Positions 32,467-40,264 of a stretch of DNA of 64,000 bases are shown here, piece by piece. Both the position numbers and the translations under genes were made by a program. The stretch covers positions 6,200,001-6,264,000 of the forward strand of contig NZ_JADOTY010000001.1 of assembly GCF_015751785.1 (NCBI RefSeq), given 5' to 3'. Each line of letters opens with the position of its first letter. Position 1 is the stretch's first letter. Below the pieces are notes generated by a model. The model saw nothing but the letters and a program-made list of their open reading frames with translations. It did not search any database and was not told the DNA's origin. The stretch comes from Micromonospora vinacea (GTDB taxonomy: Bacteria; Actinomycetota; Actinomycetes; Mycobacteriales; Micromonosporaceae).

Positions 32467-32767
32467 GTGCCGGTTCTCCTCGGATGTGGCATTGGCGGGG
32501 TGTCGTACGTCGACGGTGACGACGCTATTGCCGGGGGTCACCCCCGGGCATCGGGGCTGAGCCCGAATCCGGGGCGGTTGAACTAGGGGCTGCGCCACCT
32601 CGTACGTTAGGGGGACAGGGGGAAACCGTCCCGACGAGATTAGGGTCCCGACCAGGGACTGATCTCTGGTACGAACGTAGGAGCCCGCGGGGTTCGCCGG
32701 GGGTGCGTCGTCGGGCAGCCGACGCCATCGCCACCGACCGGCCGACTCACGGGGAGAGACAGAGACG
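32467..32767. promoter_or_regulatory. Divergent promoter region between iniB-like and Hsp70-like operons
   Basis: 301 bp without a gene. It contains the 17-bp palindrome CCGGGGGT-C-ACCCCCGG (32531-32547), nearer the iniB-like side, and GTCCC-GACCA-GGGAC (32645-32659) just after a TANNNT element (TAGGGT, 32641-32646) on the rightward strand. Both are candidate binding sites for the LuxR-type regulator encoded downstream. The Hsp70 leader would be about 115 nt. Confidence 0.45.
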
Positions 32768-34027
32768 ATGCCGTACGTCCTGGGGATAGACATCGGAAGC
32801 AGTAACACGGCCGCCGCCGTCGCACGGCGACGCGGCGCGACCTGGACCCGTCCCGAGGCCGTCCCGCTGAGCGCCGGCTCACCTCTCATGCCCTCGGTGT
32901 TGTGCCTGGCGGAGGACGGTTCGCTGCACGTCGGCGAGCCCGCGACCGACGACGGCAGCCGCACCACCCGGGACTTCGTCCACCGGATCGGCGACGACGT
33001 GCCGGTGCTGCTCGGCGGCGAGCCGTGCGCGCCGCAGACGCTGACCGCCGAGCTGGCGGCGTGGGTGGTGGAGCGGGTCCACGCCCAGGAGGGTGGGGCG
33101 GCCGAGGCGATCGTGCTCAGCCACCCGGCCGGGTGGCGCCCCTACCGACGGGAGGTGCTGCACCGGGCACTGTCCGACCTCGGCCTACGGCACGTGACGT
33201 TGCTGCCCCGCACGGTCACCGTCGCCGAGAGCCACGCCGCTCGCGGGTTCGCGGGCAGCACCGCCGTGGTCTACGCCCTGGGCGGCAACAGCTTCGAGGC
33301 GGCTCTGGTACGCCGCACCCCACGCGGCACCTACGAGACGTTCGGCACCCCGCAGGGTCTCGACCCGATCGGTGGCGCCGACTTCGACGAGGCGCTCGCC
33401 GAGCATGCTCGTACCGTGCTGGCCCGGGAGTTGGCGGCGACCGGCCGCCGCGGGGCCCAGGCCGCGCTGCGCGGGCTGCGCGCGGAGTGTGACCGGGTCA
33501 AGCGGGTGCTGACCGTCGACCTCACTGCCGACGTGGTGCTGACCCTGCCGAGCGGCCCGGCCCGGGTGCCGGTGACCCGGGCGCAGTTCGAGGCCATGAT
33601 CCGCCCGACGGTGCAGGCCACCGTCGACCTCCTGCTCCGCGCCGTGCGCAGTGCCGACCTGACTCCGGCGCAGCTCGACGGCGTCCTGCTGGCCGGCGGC
33701 TCCACCCGGGTCCCGCTGGTGACCGAACTGATCAGCGCGGCCCTCCCGGTGCCCGTCGAGGTGGAGCCGGACGCACAGTTGACCGCCGCCACCGGGGCGG
33801 CGATGGCCGCCTGCCAGGTGGTGTCACCACGCCCCCGCCAGCCGCCGCCGGCCCGCGTTCCGGCCCCGGTCAGCGGCGCCGGGCAGGCCACCATCCCGGC
33901 ACCACGCCGCCCCCACCACACCGTTCCGGGTGATCCGCCACCGCGGCCCCCGGTCCGGGTCCTCCCACTGGAACTGCCGAAGCCGTCCCGCCTGGCGCTG
34001 GCCCGCGGCCGAGGACGCGAAGGATGA
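32768..34027 (+). CDS. Hsp70-like actin-fold ATPase without substrate-binding domain
   Basis: 419 residues. The actin-like nucleotide-binding domain is recognisable: phosphate 1 G-I-D-I-G-S-S-N-T near residue 6, phosphate 2 Y-A-L-G-G-N-S-F, and adenosine motif L-A-G-G-S-T-R-V-P-L-V near 310. The usual Hsp70 peptide-binding domain is absent; instead residues ~360-419 are a Pro/Arg-rich tail. It is therefore more likely a regulatory or scaffold ATPase than a classical chaperone. First gene of a rightward operon: its stop overlaps the start of the LuxR-type regulator (ATGA). It is divergent from the IniB-domain gene. Confidence 0.85.
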   Translation: MPYVLGIDIGSSNTAAAVARRRGATWTRPEAVPLSAGSPLMPSVLCLAEDGSLHVGEPATDDGSRTTRDFVHRIGDDVPVLLGGEPCAPQTLTAELAAWVVERVHAQEGGAAEAIVLSHPAGWRPYRREVLHRALSDLGLRHVTLLPRTVTVAESHAARGFAGSTAVVYALGGNSFEAALVRRTPRGTYETFGTPQGLDPIGGADFDEALAEHARTVLARELAATGRRGAQAALRGLRAECDRVKRVLTVDLTADVVLTLPSGPARVPVTRAQFEAMIRPTVQATVDLLLRAVRSADLTPAQLDGVLLAGGSTRVPLVTELISAALPVPVEVEPDAQLTAATGAAMAACQVVSPRPRQPPPARVPAPVSGAGQATIPAPRRPHHTVPGDPPPRPPVRVLPLELPKPSRLALARGRGREG

Positions 34028-36597
34028 CCCCGATGATCATGAATGACCTCGCCGCACCACTGTTGACAGTGGACAAGGGGTTGCAGGCGCTGCTGGACTC
34101 TGTCGCGCAGGATCCGACCGGTCCACTGACCGTCGGCATCGCCGGCCCGGCCGGTCACGGAAAGACCGCACTCCTCGCCGAGTTGGAGCGCGTTCACCAG
34201 CGCGCCGGGATCGCCGTACGCACGGCCGCCCCGGAGCCGGATGAGCCGGTCGACCCCGACACTGTGGTACTGGTCGACGACGCGCACCTGCTCGACGACG
34301 CGCGGATCGGCGCGCTGGTGCGTCTGGTCGCCGGCCGTCGACACCGGTTGGTGGTCGCCCACCGCCCGTGGCCCCGGTCAGCGGCGTTCAGCGAGCTTGT
34401 CGACGCGCTGCGACGCGACGGGCAGGCCGTGCTGCTCACCCCGTTCACCCGGGAGCAGACCGCCGCCCATCTCGCCGCCACACCCGAGCTGGGCCGCCCC
34501 GCCGACCTGGTCGACTTCGTCCACACGCAGACCGCCGGCGTACCCCGGGATGTGGAACGGCTGGCCCGCGGCCTGGCCGGCGCGGAGACCCGGACCGGCG
34601 CGATGGTCGAGCCACCCCGGTCCGTCATCCTCGAATTCGGGCCGGACCTGGACGTCCAGCCCACCGCGGTACGACGACTGCTGCTCGCCGTCGCGGCCGG
34701 CGGTGCGCTGCCGGTGAGCATGCTCGGCGCGCTGCTGGGTCGGGACCCGGCCGGGGTGGACGAACTGATCGCCACGACCAGGGCGGCCGGGCTGCTCGGC
34801 GCCGACGGCCGGCTCGCGCCGATCGTCCGGCGGGCCGTCGCGACGCTCAGCCCCACCACCGAGCGGACGGCGGTCTGGCGTCGGCTCACCGAGTTGCAGC
34901 TCGCCCGGGGTGGCGCGGTGCTACCGCTGGTCCGCTCCCTGCTGGCGGTCGGCGCGCTCGGCGACTGCCCGGCCGCGACCCTGGCCGCCGCGGCGGACGA
35001 GGCGCTGGCCGACGAGCCGGCGTTCGCCGCCGAACTGTTCGCGGCGGCCACGACGGCCGGGCAGCCGCCCAACGCGCGGCAGGCGCTCGCCGCCGCGCTC
35101 GCCGGTGACCTCGACGACGCGCTTCGGCTGGCGGACCGGCTGCTGGCCACCGCCGCTCCCCCGGACCGCTCCGAGGCGGCCGTGGTCGCCGCCACCGCCC
35201 TGGCCCACCGTGGTCACGTCGGTCGCAGCGTCGAGCTGTTCCGGTGGTCGGGCACCGCCTCGGCGGCGGCGTTCGCCATCGTCGGCGGGCTCGCCACCGG
35301 AGACCTGGCCGCCACCGCCGAGTCACCGGCGGGCGACCCGGCGGGTGAACCGCCCACCCTGCACGCCAGCGCCGCCCGGCTGATGGCCAACGGCGTACGG
35401 GAGAGCGTCACCGGCCCGCCGACCGCCGCGCTGTCCGCGCTCGTGCAGGCCGCCGCGCTGCTGGAGCCGGACGGACGAGCCGCGCTGCTGCCGGACAGCC
35501 CGGCGGCCCTCGCCGCGTTGACGGCGGTGCACTGCGGTGAGCTGGAGATCGCCGAACGGGTGCTGCACCGCGCCCTGGGCGCCGGTGTCGGCGGCCCACT
35601 GATGGCCCGCCGCCACCGGCTGCTGCAGGCCTGGATCCTGATGGTCCGTGGCGAGATCCACGCCGCCGGGGAGCGCCTCGCCACTGTGACGCTCGATGGG
35701 CGGCCACTGGAGTCACGCGACCAGCTCTTCGCCGCCGCGATCCGGATGGGCATCGGCCGGCGCAACAGTGACCTCGGGGCACTGAAGCGGGGTTGGGGGC
35801 AGGCGCTGGAGGCCGTGGTGCGGCACCCCGTCGACCTGTTCACAGTGCTGCCGCTGGGTGAGCTGGCCATCGCGGGCGCGCGGCTGGGTGACCTGGCCCG
35901 GCTGGAGCCGTACCTGCACCAGGGACGTGCACTGCTCGACCGCCTCGGCAGCCCACCACTGTGGAGTGTGCCGTTGCACTGGAGCGGGCTGCACGCCGCC
36001 ATCCTGACCAGCGAGCCGACGGTCGCCGACGAACACGTCACGGCGTTGCTCGCCGCCGCCGACCACAGCCGGTACGCGGCAGTGGTGGCCGCCGCCGCGG
36101 AGAGCTGGGTGGAGGTGCTCCGCGGGGTCGTCGACCCGATCCGGGTGGAGGCCGCGGCCCGGGGGCTGCACGACACCGGGTTGTGCTGGGACGGCGCCCG
36201 TCTGGCCGGGCAGGCCGCCATCCGCACCGCGGACCGACGGGCGATGACGAGCCTGCTGGAGTGCGCCCGAGCGTTGCAGGGGCGGCCGTCCGGCGGGTCC
36301 GGCGGGCAGCCACCGACGACCGGCGCGAGCACGGCACGGGTCGCCGGCCCCACCCAGCACGGGCTCAGCGACCGCGAGTACGAGGTCGCCGAGCTGGTGC
36401 TGGCCGGCCTGACCTACCGGGAGATCGGCGACCGGCTCTTCATCTCGGCGAAGACCGTCGAACACCACGTGGCCCGGATGCGCAACCGGCTCAACTGCGC
36501 CAACCGCACCGAGCTGCTGGCGCTGCTGCGCACCCTCGTCGCCGACCGGGCCAGTGACACGGCCGGGCAACCGTGGCCGCAGCGGGCCGGCCGATGA
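34024..36597 (+). CDS. Large ATP-binding LuxR-type (MalT/LAL-like) regulator, possible IniR counterpart
   Basis: 857 residues. N-terminal P-loop ATPase: Walker A G-P-A-G-H-G-K-T at 41-48, Walker B T-V-V-L-V-D-D-A-H. A long Ala/Leu-rich helical repeat middle part (TPR-like) follows, and a C-terminal LuxR HTH from about 779: L-S-D-R-E-Y-E-V-A-E-L-V-L-A-G-L-T-Y-R-E-I-G-D-R-L, then S-A-K-T-V-E-H-H-V. Such STAND-type regulators oligomerise on binding a small ligand. In mycobacteria the iniBAC operon is activated by IniR, a MalT-type protein encoded next to it; this gene has the same architecture and position, so it may be the functional equivalent. Both ends overlap neighbouring genes (ATGA). Confidence 0.85.
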   Translation: MTPMIMNDLAAPLLTVDKGLQALLDSVAQDPTGPLTVGIAGPAGHGKTALLAELERVHQRAGIAVRTAAPEPDEPVDPDTVVLVDDAHLLDDARIGALVRLVAGRRHRLVVAHRPWPRSAAFSELVDALRRDGQAVLLTPFTREQTAAHLAATPELGRPADLVDFVHTQTAGVPRDVERLARGLAGAETRTGAMVEPPRSVILEFGPDLDVQPTAVRRLLLAVAAGGALPVSMLGALLGRDPAGVDELIATTRAAGLLGADGRLAPIVRRAVATLSPTTERTAVWRRLTELQLARGGAVLPLVRSLLAVGALGDCPAATLAAAADEALADEPAFAAELFAAATTAGQPPNARQALAAALAGDLDDALRLADRLLATAAPPDRSEAAVVAATALAHRGHVGRSVELFRWSGTASAAAFAIVGGLATGDLAATAESPAGDPAGEPPTLHASAARLMANGVRESVTGPPTAALSALVQAAALLEPDGRAALLPDSPAALAALTAVHCGELEIAERVLHRALGAGVGGPLMARRHRLLQAWILMVRGEIHAAGERLATVTLDGRPLESRDQLFAAAIRMGIGRRNSDLGALKRGWGQALEAVVRHPVDLFTVLPLGELAIAGARLGDLARLEPYLHQGRALLDRLGSPPLWSVPLHWSGLHAAILTSEPTVADEHVTALLAAADHSRYAAVVAAAAESWVEVLRGVVDPIRVEAAARGLHDTGLCWDGARLAGQAAIRTADRRAMTSLLECARALQGRPSGGSGGQPPTTGASTARVAGPTQHGLSDREYEVAELVLAGLTYREIGDRLFISAKTVEHHVARMRNRLNCANRTELLALLRTLVADRASDTAGQPWPQRAGR

Positions 36598-38548
36598 CCC
36601 GTAACGATGTTCGGCTGATCCGGACCAGGCTGGCCGTGCTGGCCGCCGTGCTGATCACCCTCTGGTCGTACGCGGCGTACGTGTCCAGCCAGGACGCCGT
36701 CGACCTGCTGCGCGTCCGGGCGCTGGCGGACACGCTGGGCCAACCCATCGACCGTCTGATCCTGAGCCTGCAGACGGAACGCCGGATCACCGCCGAGACG
36801 CTCGCCGGGGCGGGGCAGCCGACACCCGCACTGGTCGGGGCCCGCGAAGGCACCGACCGGGCCGCCGCCGAGATCCGCGAGTTCACCAAGGGCCGCGACC
36901 TTCGGCTGCTCAGCGCCGGCACCGTCCGTGATCGGGCCGGCGAGCTGGTCCGACGACTCGACGGCCTGGGCACGACCCGATCCCAGGTGGACACCGGGCG
37001 GCTCGACCAGAGCGCGACGATCGCCGGGTACGACGAGGTCATCGACGTGGCCTTCCGGGTGTACGGCCCGGAGTGGGGCGCGTACGAGAGCGGGTTGGCC
37101 GCCGACACCCGCGCGGTGATCGCGCGCTGGCCCGCGCCCGGGAGGTGCTCGCCCGGGAGGACACAGTGGTCAGCGCGGCCCTGACCGGTGCGCGGCTCGG
37201 CGTCGACGAGCGGCGCCGGCTGGCCGCGCTGGTCAACATCCAGCGGTACGCGCGCACCGAGGCCGTGGCCGGGCTTCCACCCGACGGCCAGGGCGCGCAC
37301 CAGCGCCTCGCCGCCGGCCCCGAGTTCGCGGCCCTGCTCGCCCTGGAGGACCGGCTGCTGCTCCAGGCGGGCACCGCAAACGCTCTGGCCGGCCTCACCG
37401 TCCAGGGCTGGCGGGCCGCGGCGGACGCCGCCCTCGGCGCGCTGCAGACGCTGGTGACGACCACCGCCCGCAGCAGCGTCGAGCGGGCCACACCCGGTGC
37501 CGCCGTGCTCATCGCCCAAACCGGGGCGGTGGTGGGGCTCGGCCTCATTGTCGTGCTCGTGCTGCTGTTGAGCTGGGCGGGCACTGTCCGCCGACTCACC
37601 GACGAGCTGACCAGGACCGACGCCGACCTTCCGGCCCCGGTGCCGGACACGCCGGCCCCAGCCCAGGAACCGGCGGCACCGGGGGGTGACGCCGAGCGGG
37701 AGCTGTTCCTGGGGTTGACCCGACGCAACCAGGTCCTGCTGCGCGACCAACTCAACCTGCTGGACGGGATGCAACGTCGGGAACGGTCCACCGAGGAGAC
37801 CGGGGAGCTGTTCCAACTCGACCACCTCACCACCCGCATCCGCCGCAACGTGGAGAAACTGATCACGCTGGCCGGCGCGACACCCGCCCGCCGCTGGCGA
37901 CGCCCGGTGCCACTGCTCGACGTGGCCCGTGGCGCGGTCGCCGAGGTGCCGGACTACCACCGGGTTCTGATCGCGCCGCACTGGCCGTGGTCGCTCGCGG
38001 GGCCGGCCGTCACGGACGTCATCCACCTACTGGCGGAGCTGATCGAGAACGCCCTGACCTTCTCCGGGGCGGACACCACAGTGCGGGTCAGCGGTGAACA
38101 GCGACAGCAGGGGTGCGCCGTCCTCGTCGTCGATGACGGGCCCGGCCTGGACGCCGCCACGCTGGCCGAGGCGAACCACCTCCTCGGCAACCCGCCACCG
38201 GACGGCCCGCCCGCGGGCCTCGCCGGCTGGTACGCCGCCGCCGTACTGGCCGGCCGCTGCGGCGCCCAAATCTCGCTGCGCCCCAGCCGGCGCGGTGGAA
38301 CGGCCGCTGTCGTGCTCCTCCCCTCCCGGCTGGTCACCGTCACCGACGCCGGCCGCACACCGGCCAACGCACCACCCGACACCCCGTACCCACCGGCCCG
38401 CACCGGCACCGACCTACCCGACCCGAACGGCGACGGCGCGCTGCCGACGCGGGTCCGCCACCCCGGCCCGATCGGCCCGGACCACGGCAGGACCAGCCTC
38501 GACACTGTCGAGTTGCCAGTCGCGAGAACAGCAAGGAGACATCAATGA
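36594..38548 (+). pseudogene. Nitrate-sensor-type histidine kinase (conservon CvnA-like), frameshifted
   Basis: Two frames encode one protein. The first (ATG 36594, overlapping the regulator stop) has an N-terminal membrane helix and the start of a NIT (nitrate/nitrite sensing) domain, and stops at 37184. The second continues the domain from about 37122 (A-L-A-R-A-R-E-V-L-A-R-E-D), then a membrane helix (A-Q-T-G-A-V-V-G-L-G-L-I-V-V-L-V-L-L-L), a linker, L-D-H-L-T-T-R-I-R-R-N-V-E-K-L in place of the H-box, and an HATPase domain with E-L-I-E-N-A-L-T-F and D-D-G-P-G-L. Restoring one missing base near 37122-37127 rejoins the frames. It may be a true mutation or a sequencing error in a GC-repeat. 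The stop overlaps the roadblock gene start. Confidence 0.8.
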
Positions 38549-38994
38549 CGTCTGCAGTGGTCACCGAGGACGGCTTGACCGACGCCCTGAACAACCTGGT
38601 CGACCGGGTGCACGGCGCGGAGTTCGCCGTGGTGCTCTCACCGGACGGGCTGCCCCTCGGCGGCTCGCGGCGGGTGGGGGAAAAGCTGGCCGAGCAGATC
38701 TCCGGCGTGGTCGCCGGCCTGATCGCGTTGGGGCTGGCCGCCACCCGGACCTGCGACGCGGGGCGGCTGCGCCAGGTCGTGGTGCAGATGTCGCGGGCGT
38801 TCCTGTTCATCGCCACCATCCCGAACGGGACCATCCTCACCGTGCGGATCGCCGGTGACGACGTCGAGGTCGGTGACATGGCGTACGAGGTGGCGCTCTT
38901 CGTGGGGCAGGCCGAGCAGCACCTGCCGATCACGCTGGGCCCGGCCTCCTCGGTGACGATCGGGGACACTGGTGCACACCAGCGGCGCCACTGA
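38545..38994 (+). CDS. Roadblock/LC7-domain protein (conservon CvnB-like)
   Basis: 149 residues. One roadblock/LC7 domain: A-L-N-N-L-V-D-R-V-H-G-A-E-F-A-V-V-L-S-P-D-G-L-P-L, then a central helix and V-V-V-Q-M-S-R-A-F-L-F-I-A-T-I. Such proteins partner small Ras-like GTPases in MglB and conservon systems. The ATG overlaps the kinase stop (ATGA). The ribosome-binding site AAGGAG lies just upstream inside the kinase end. No small GTPase gene follows in this locus. Confidence 0.9.
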   Translation: MTSAVVTEDGLTDALNNLVDRVHGAEFAVVLSPDGLPLGGSRRVGEKLAEQISGVVAGLIALGLAATRTCDAGRLRQVVVQMSRAFLFIATIPNGTILTVRIAGDDVEVGDMAYEVALFVGQAEQHLPITLGPASSVTIGDTGAHQRRH

Positions 38995-39352
38995 CGAGGC
39001 GTGGTACGACGACGACGCGGGTCCGGTCGCCCGGCCCTACACGATGACCGGGGGGCGCACGGCGCCCGCACGCGGCCAGTTCGACCTGATCTCGCTGGTC
39101 GTCGCCCGACGGGGGGTCACGCCCCCCACACCGCTCTTCCCTGAACAGGCGCGGATCGTCGAGCTGTGTCACCATCCAGTGTCGGTGGCCGAGGTCGGTG
39201 CCGAGTTGGACCTTCCGCTGGGGACCGTCCGGGTGCTGCTCGGCGACCTGCTGGCGGCCGGGCTGATCGAGACGCACGAACCGCCGATGCTGTCGGAGCT
39301 GCCGACCGAGGATCTGCTCGAGGCGATACTCGTCGGGCTTCGCGCGCTGTGA
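38972..39352 (+). CDS. DUF742 protein (conservon CvnC-like)
   Basis: 126 residues from the GTG at 38972, overlapping the roadblock gene by 23 bp. DUF742 features: V-A-R-P-Y-T-M-T-G-G-R-T, F-D-L-I-S-L-V-V-A-R, a winged-helix-like H-H-P-V-S-V-A-E-V-G-A-E-L-D-L-P-L-G-T-V-R-V-L-L-G-D-L and the L-L-E-A-I-L end. In conservons this component sits between the roadblock protein and the GTPase. Here the next gene is unrelated to CvnD. Confidence 0.9.
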   Translation: MHTSGATDEAWYDDDAGPVARPYTMTGGRTAPARGQFDLISLVVARRGVTPPTPLFPEQARIVELCHHPVSVAEVGAELDLPLGTVRVLLGDLLAAGLIETHEPPMLSELPTEDLLEAILVGLRAL

Positions 39353-39426
39353 CCGGTCGGGTGCTATCCGCGGCCCGGACGGATCGCGGGCGCGCACCCG
39401 GCGACGAACTGAAGGAGAGACAGGCA

Positions 39427-40164
39427 GTGCCGGCAACACCACCCCAGCCACGCCGTACCGTGGCGATCATCCTGCTGGATCGGGTCGTGGCCATCGTCGC
39501 GGCCGTACGGCGGGTGCTCACCGGTCGGGAGGACGTCTCGCGGGCCACCTGGGTGGCCGTCGTCGCGGCGCTCGGGGTGCTGGTCGCGACGGTCGTGTCC
39601 GTCGTCGGGGTGCTGCGTACGCCGGAGAAGCTGACGCCGGTGACCCTCGACCCGCCGCCGTCCGTGGAGCAGGTGGGCGCGTCGCCGTCCGCTACCCCCC
39701 GCGCGCAGGCGCGACCGGCGCTCACCAGCCCGGCGGTGACCGCTCCCCCATCCGCCTCCGCCTCCGCGGTCCCACCGGCCGTCGCGTCGTCGACCCGGCC
39801 CACGCCGACCGGTGCGACCGCCGAGCCCACCCCGGCGGCCCTGAGCGCCGACTTCGCCATCACTGACAACGCCCTGCTCAGCTACGGTGCGACAGTGACG
39901 ATCAGCAACCCCGGCTCGGTCCCGGCGCCGGGGTGGACGCTTGTCGTCACCCTGCCGCGGGAGTCGCTGGGGGTCAGCGGGGTCGAGGGTGCACAGGCCA
40001 GCCGGGACGGTGCGGTGTGGACGTTCGTGCCGGACCCGAACACCGGCCAGGTGCCCGTCAACGCGTCGGTCCGGGTGACGTTCCGGGTCAATGGATCGTT
40101 GACCGGTTCCGCCCCGAAGGCGTGCACCATCGACGGGGTCGCCTGCTCCGGCCTGTCGAACTGA
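39427..40164 (+). CDS. Membrane-anchored protein with CBM2-like extracellular domain
   Basis: 245 residues from GTG 39427, chosen for AAGGAGAG 9 nt upstream; GTG 39349, which overlaps the DUF742 stop, is an alternative. A cytoplasmic basic N-terminus, one membrane helix (V-A-V-V-A-A-L-G-V-L-V-A-T-V-V-S-V-V), a Pro/Ser/Thr/Ala linker of about 90 residues, then a domain resembling family 2 cellulose-binding modules: A-T-V-T-I-S-N-P-G-S, G-W-T-L-V-V-T-L-P and the closing C-T-I-D-G-V-A-C. It occupies the place normally held by the conservon GTPase. Binding to wall or external polysaccharide is inferred. Confidence 0.75.
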   Translation: MPATPPQPRRTVAIILLDRVVAIVAAVRRVLTGREDVSRATWVAVVAALGVLVATVVSVVGVLRTPEKLTPVTLDPPPSVEQVGASPSATPRAQARPALTSPAVTAPPSASASAVPPAVASSTRPTPTGATAEPTPAALSADFAITDNALLSYGATVTISNPGSVPAPGWTLVVTLPRESLGVSGVEGAQASRDGAVWTFVPDPNTGQVPVNASVRVTFRVNGSLTGSAPKACTIDGVACSGLSN

Positions 40165-40264
40165 CCAACCGGGTACACAGCGATCGAGCGCGTACACCCG
40201 ACGTTCCGGCGACCGCCATGCTTGATTGATCATCAGTTCGGGCCTGCTTCGTACCGTTCCGGCC

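Noticed and set aside
37110..37140. Programmed -1 frameshift joining the two kinase frames
   Set aside because: No A/T slippery heptamer or clear downstream pseudoknot is seen; a base deletion or sequencing error in a GC repeat is simpler.
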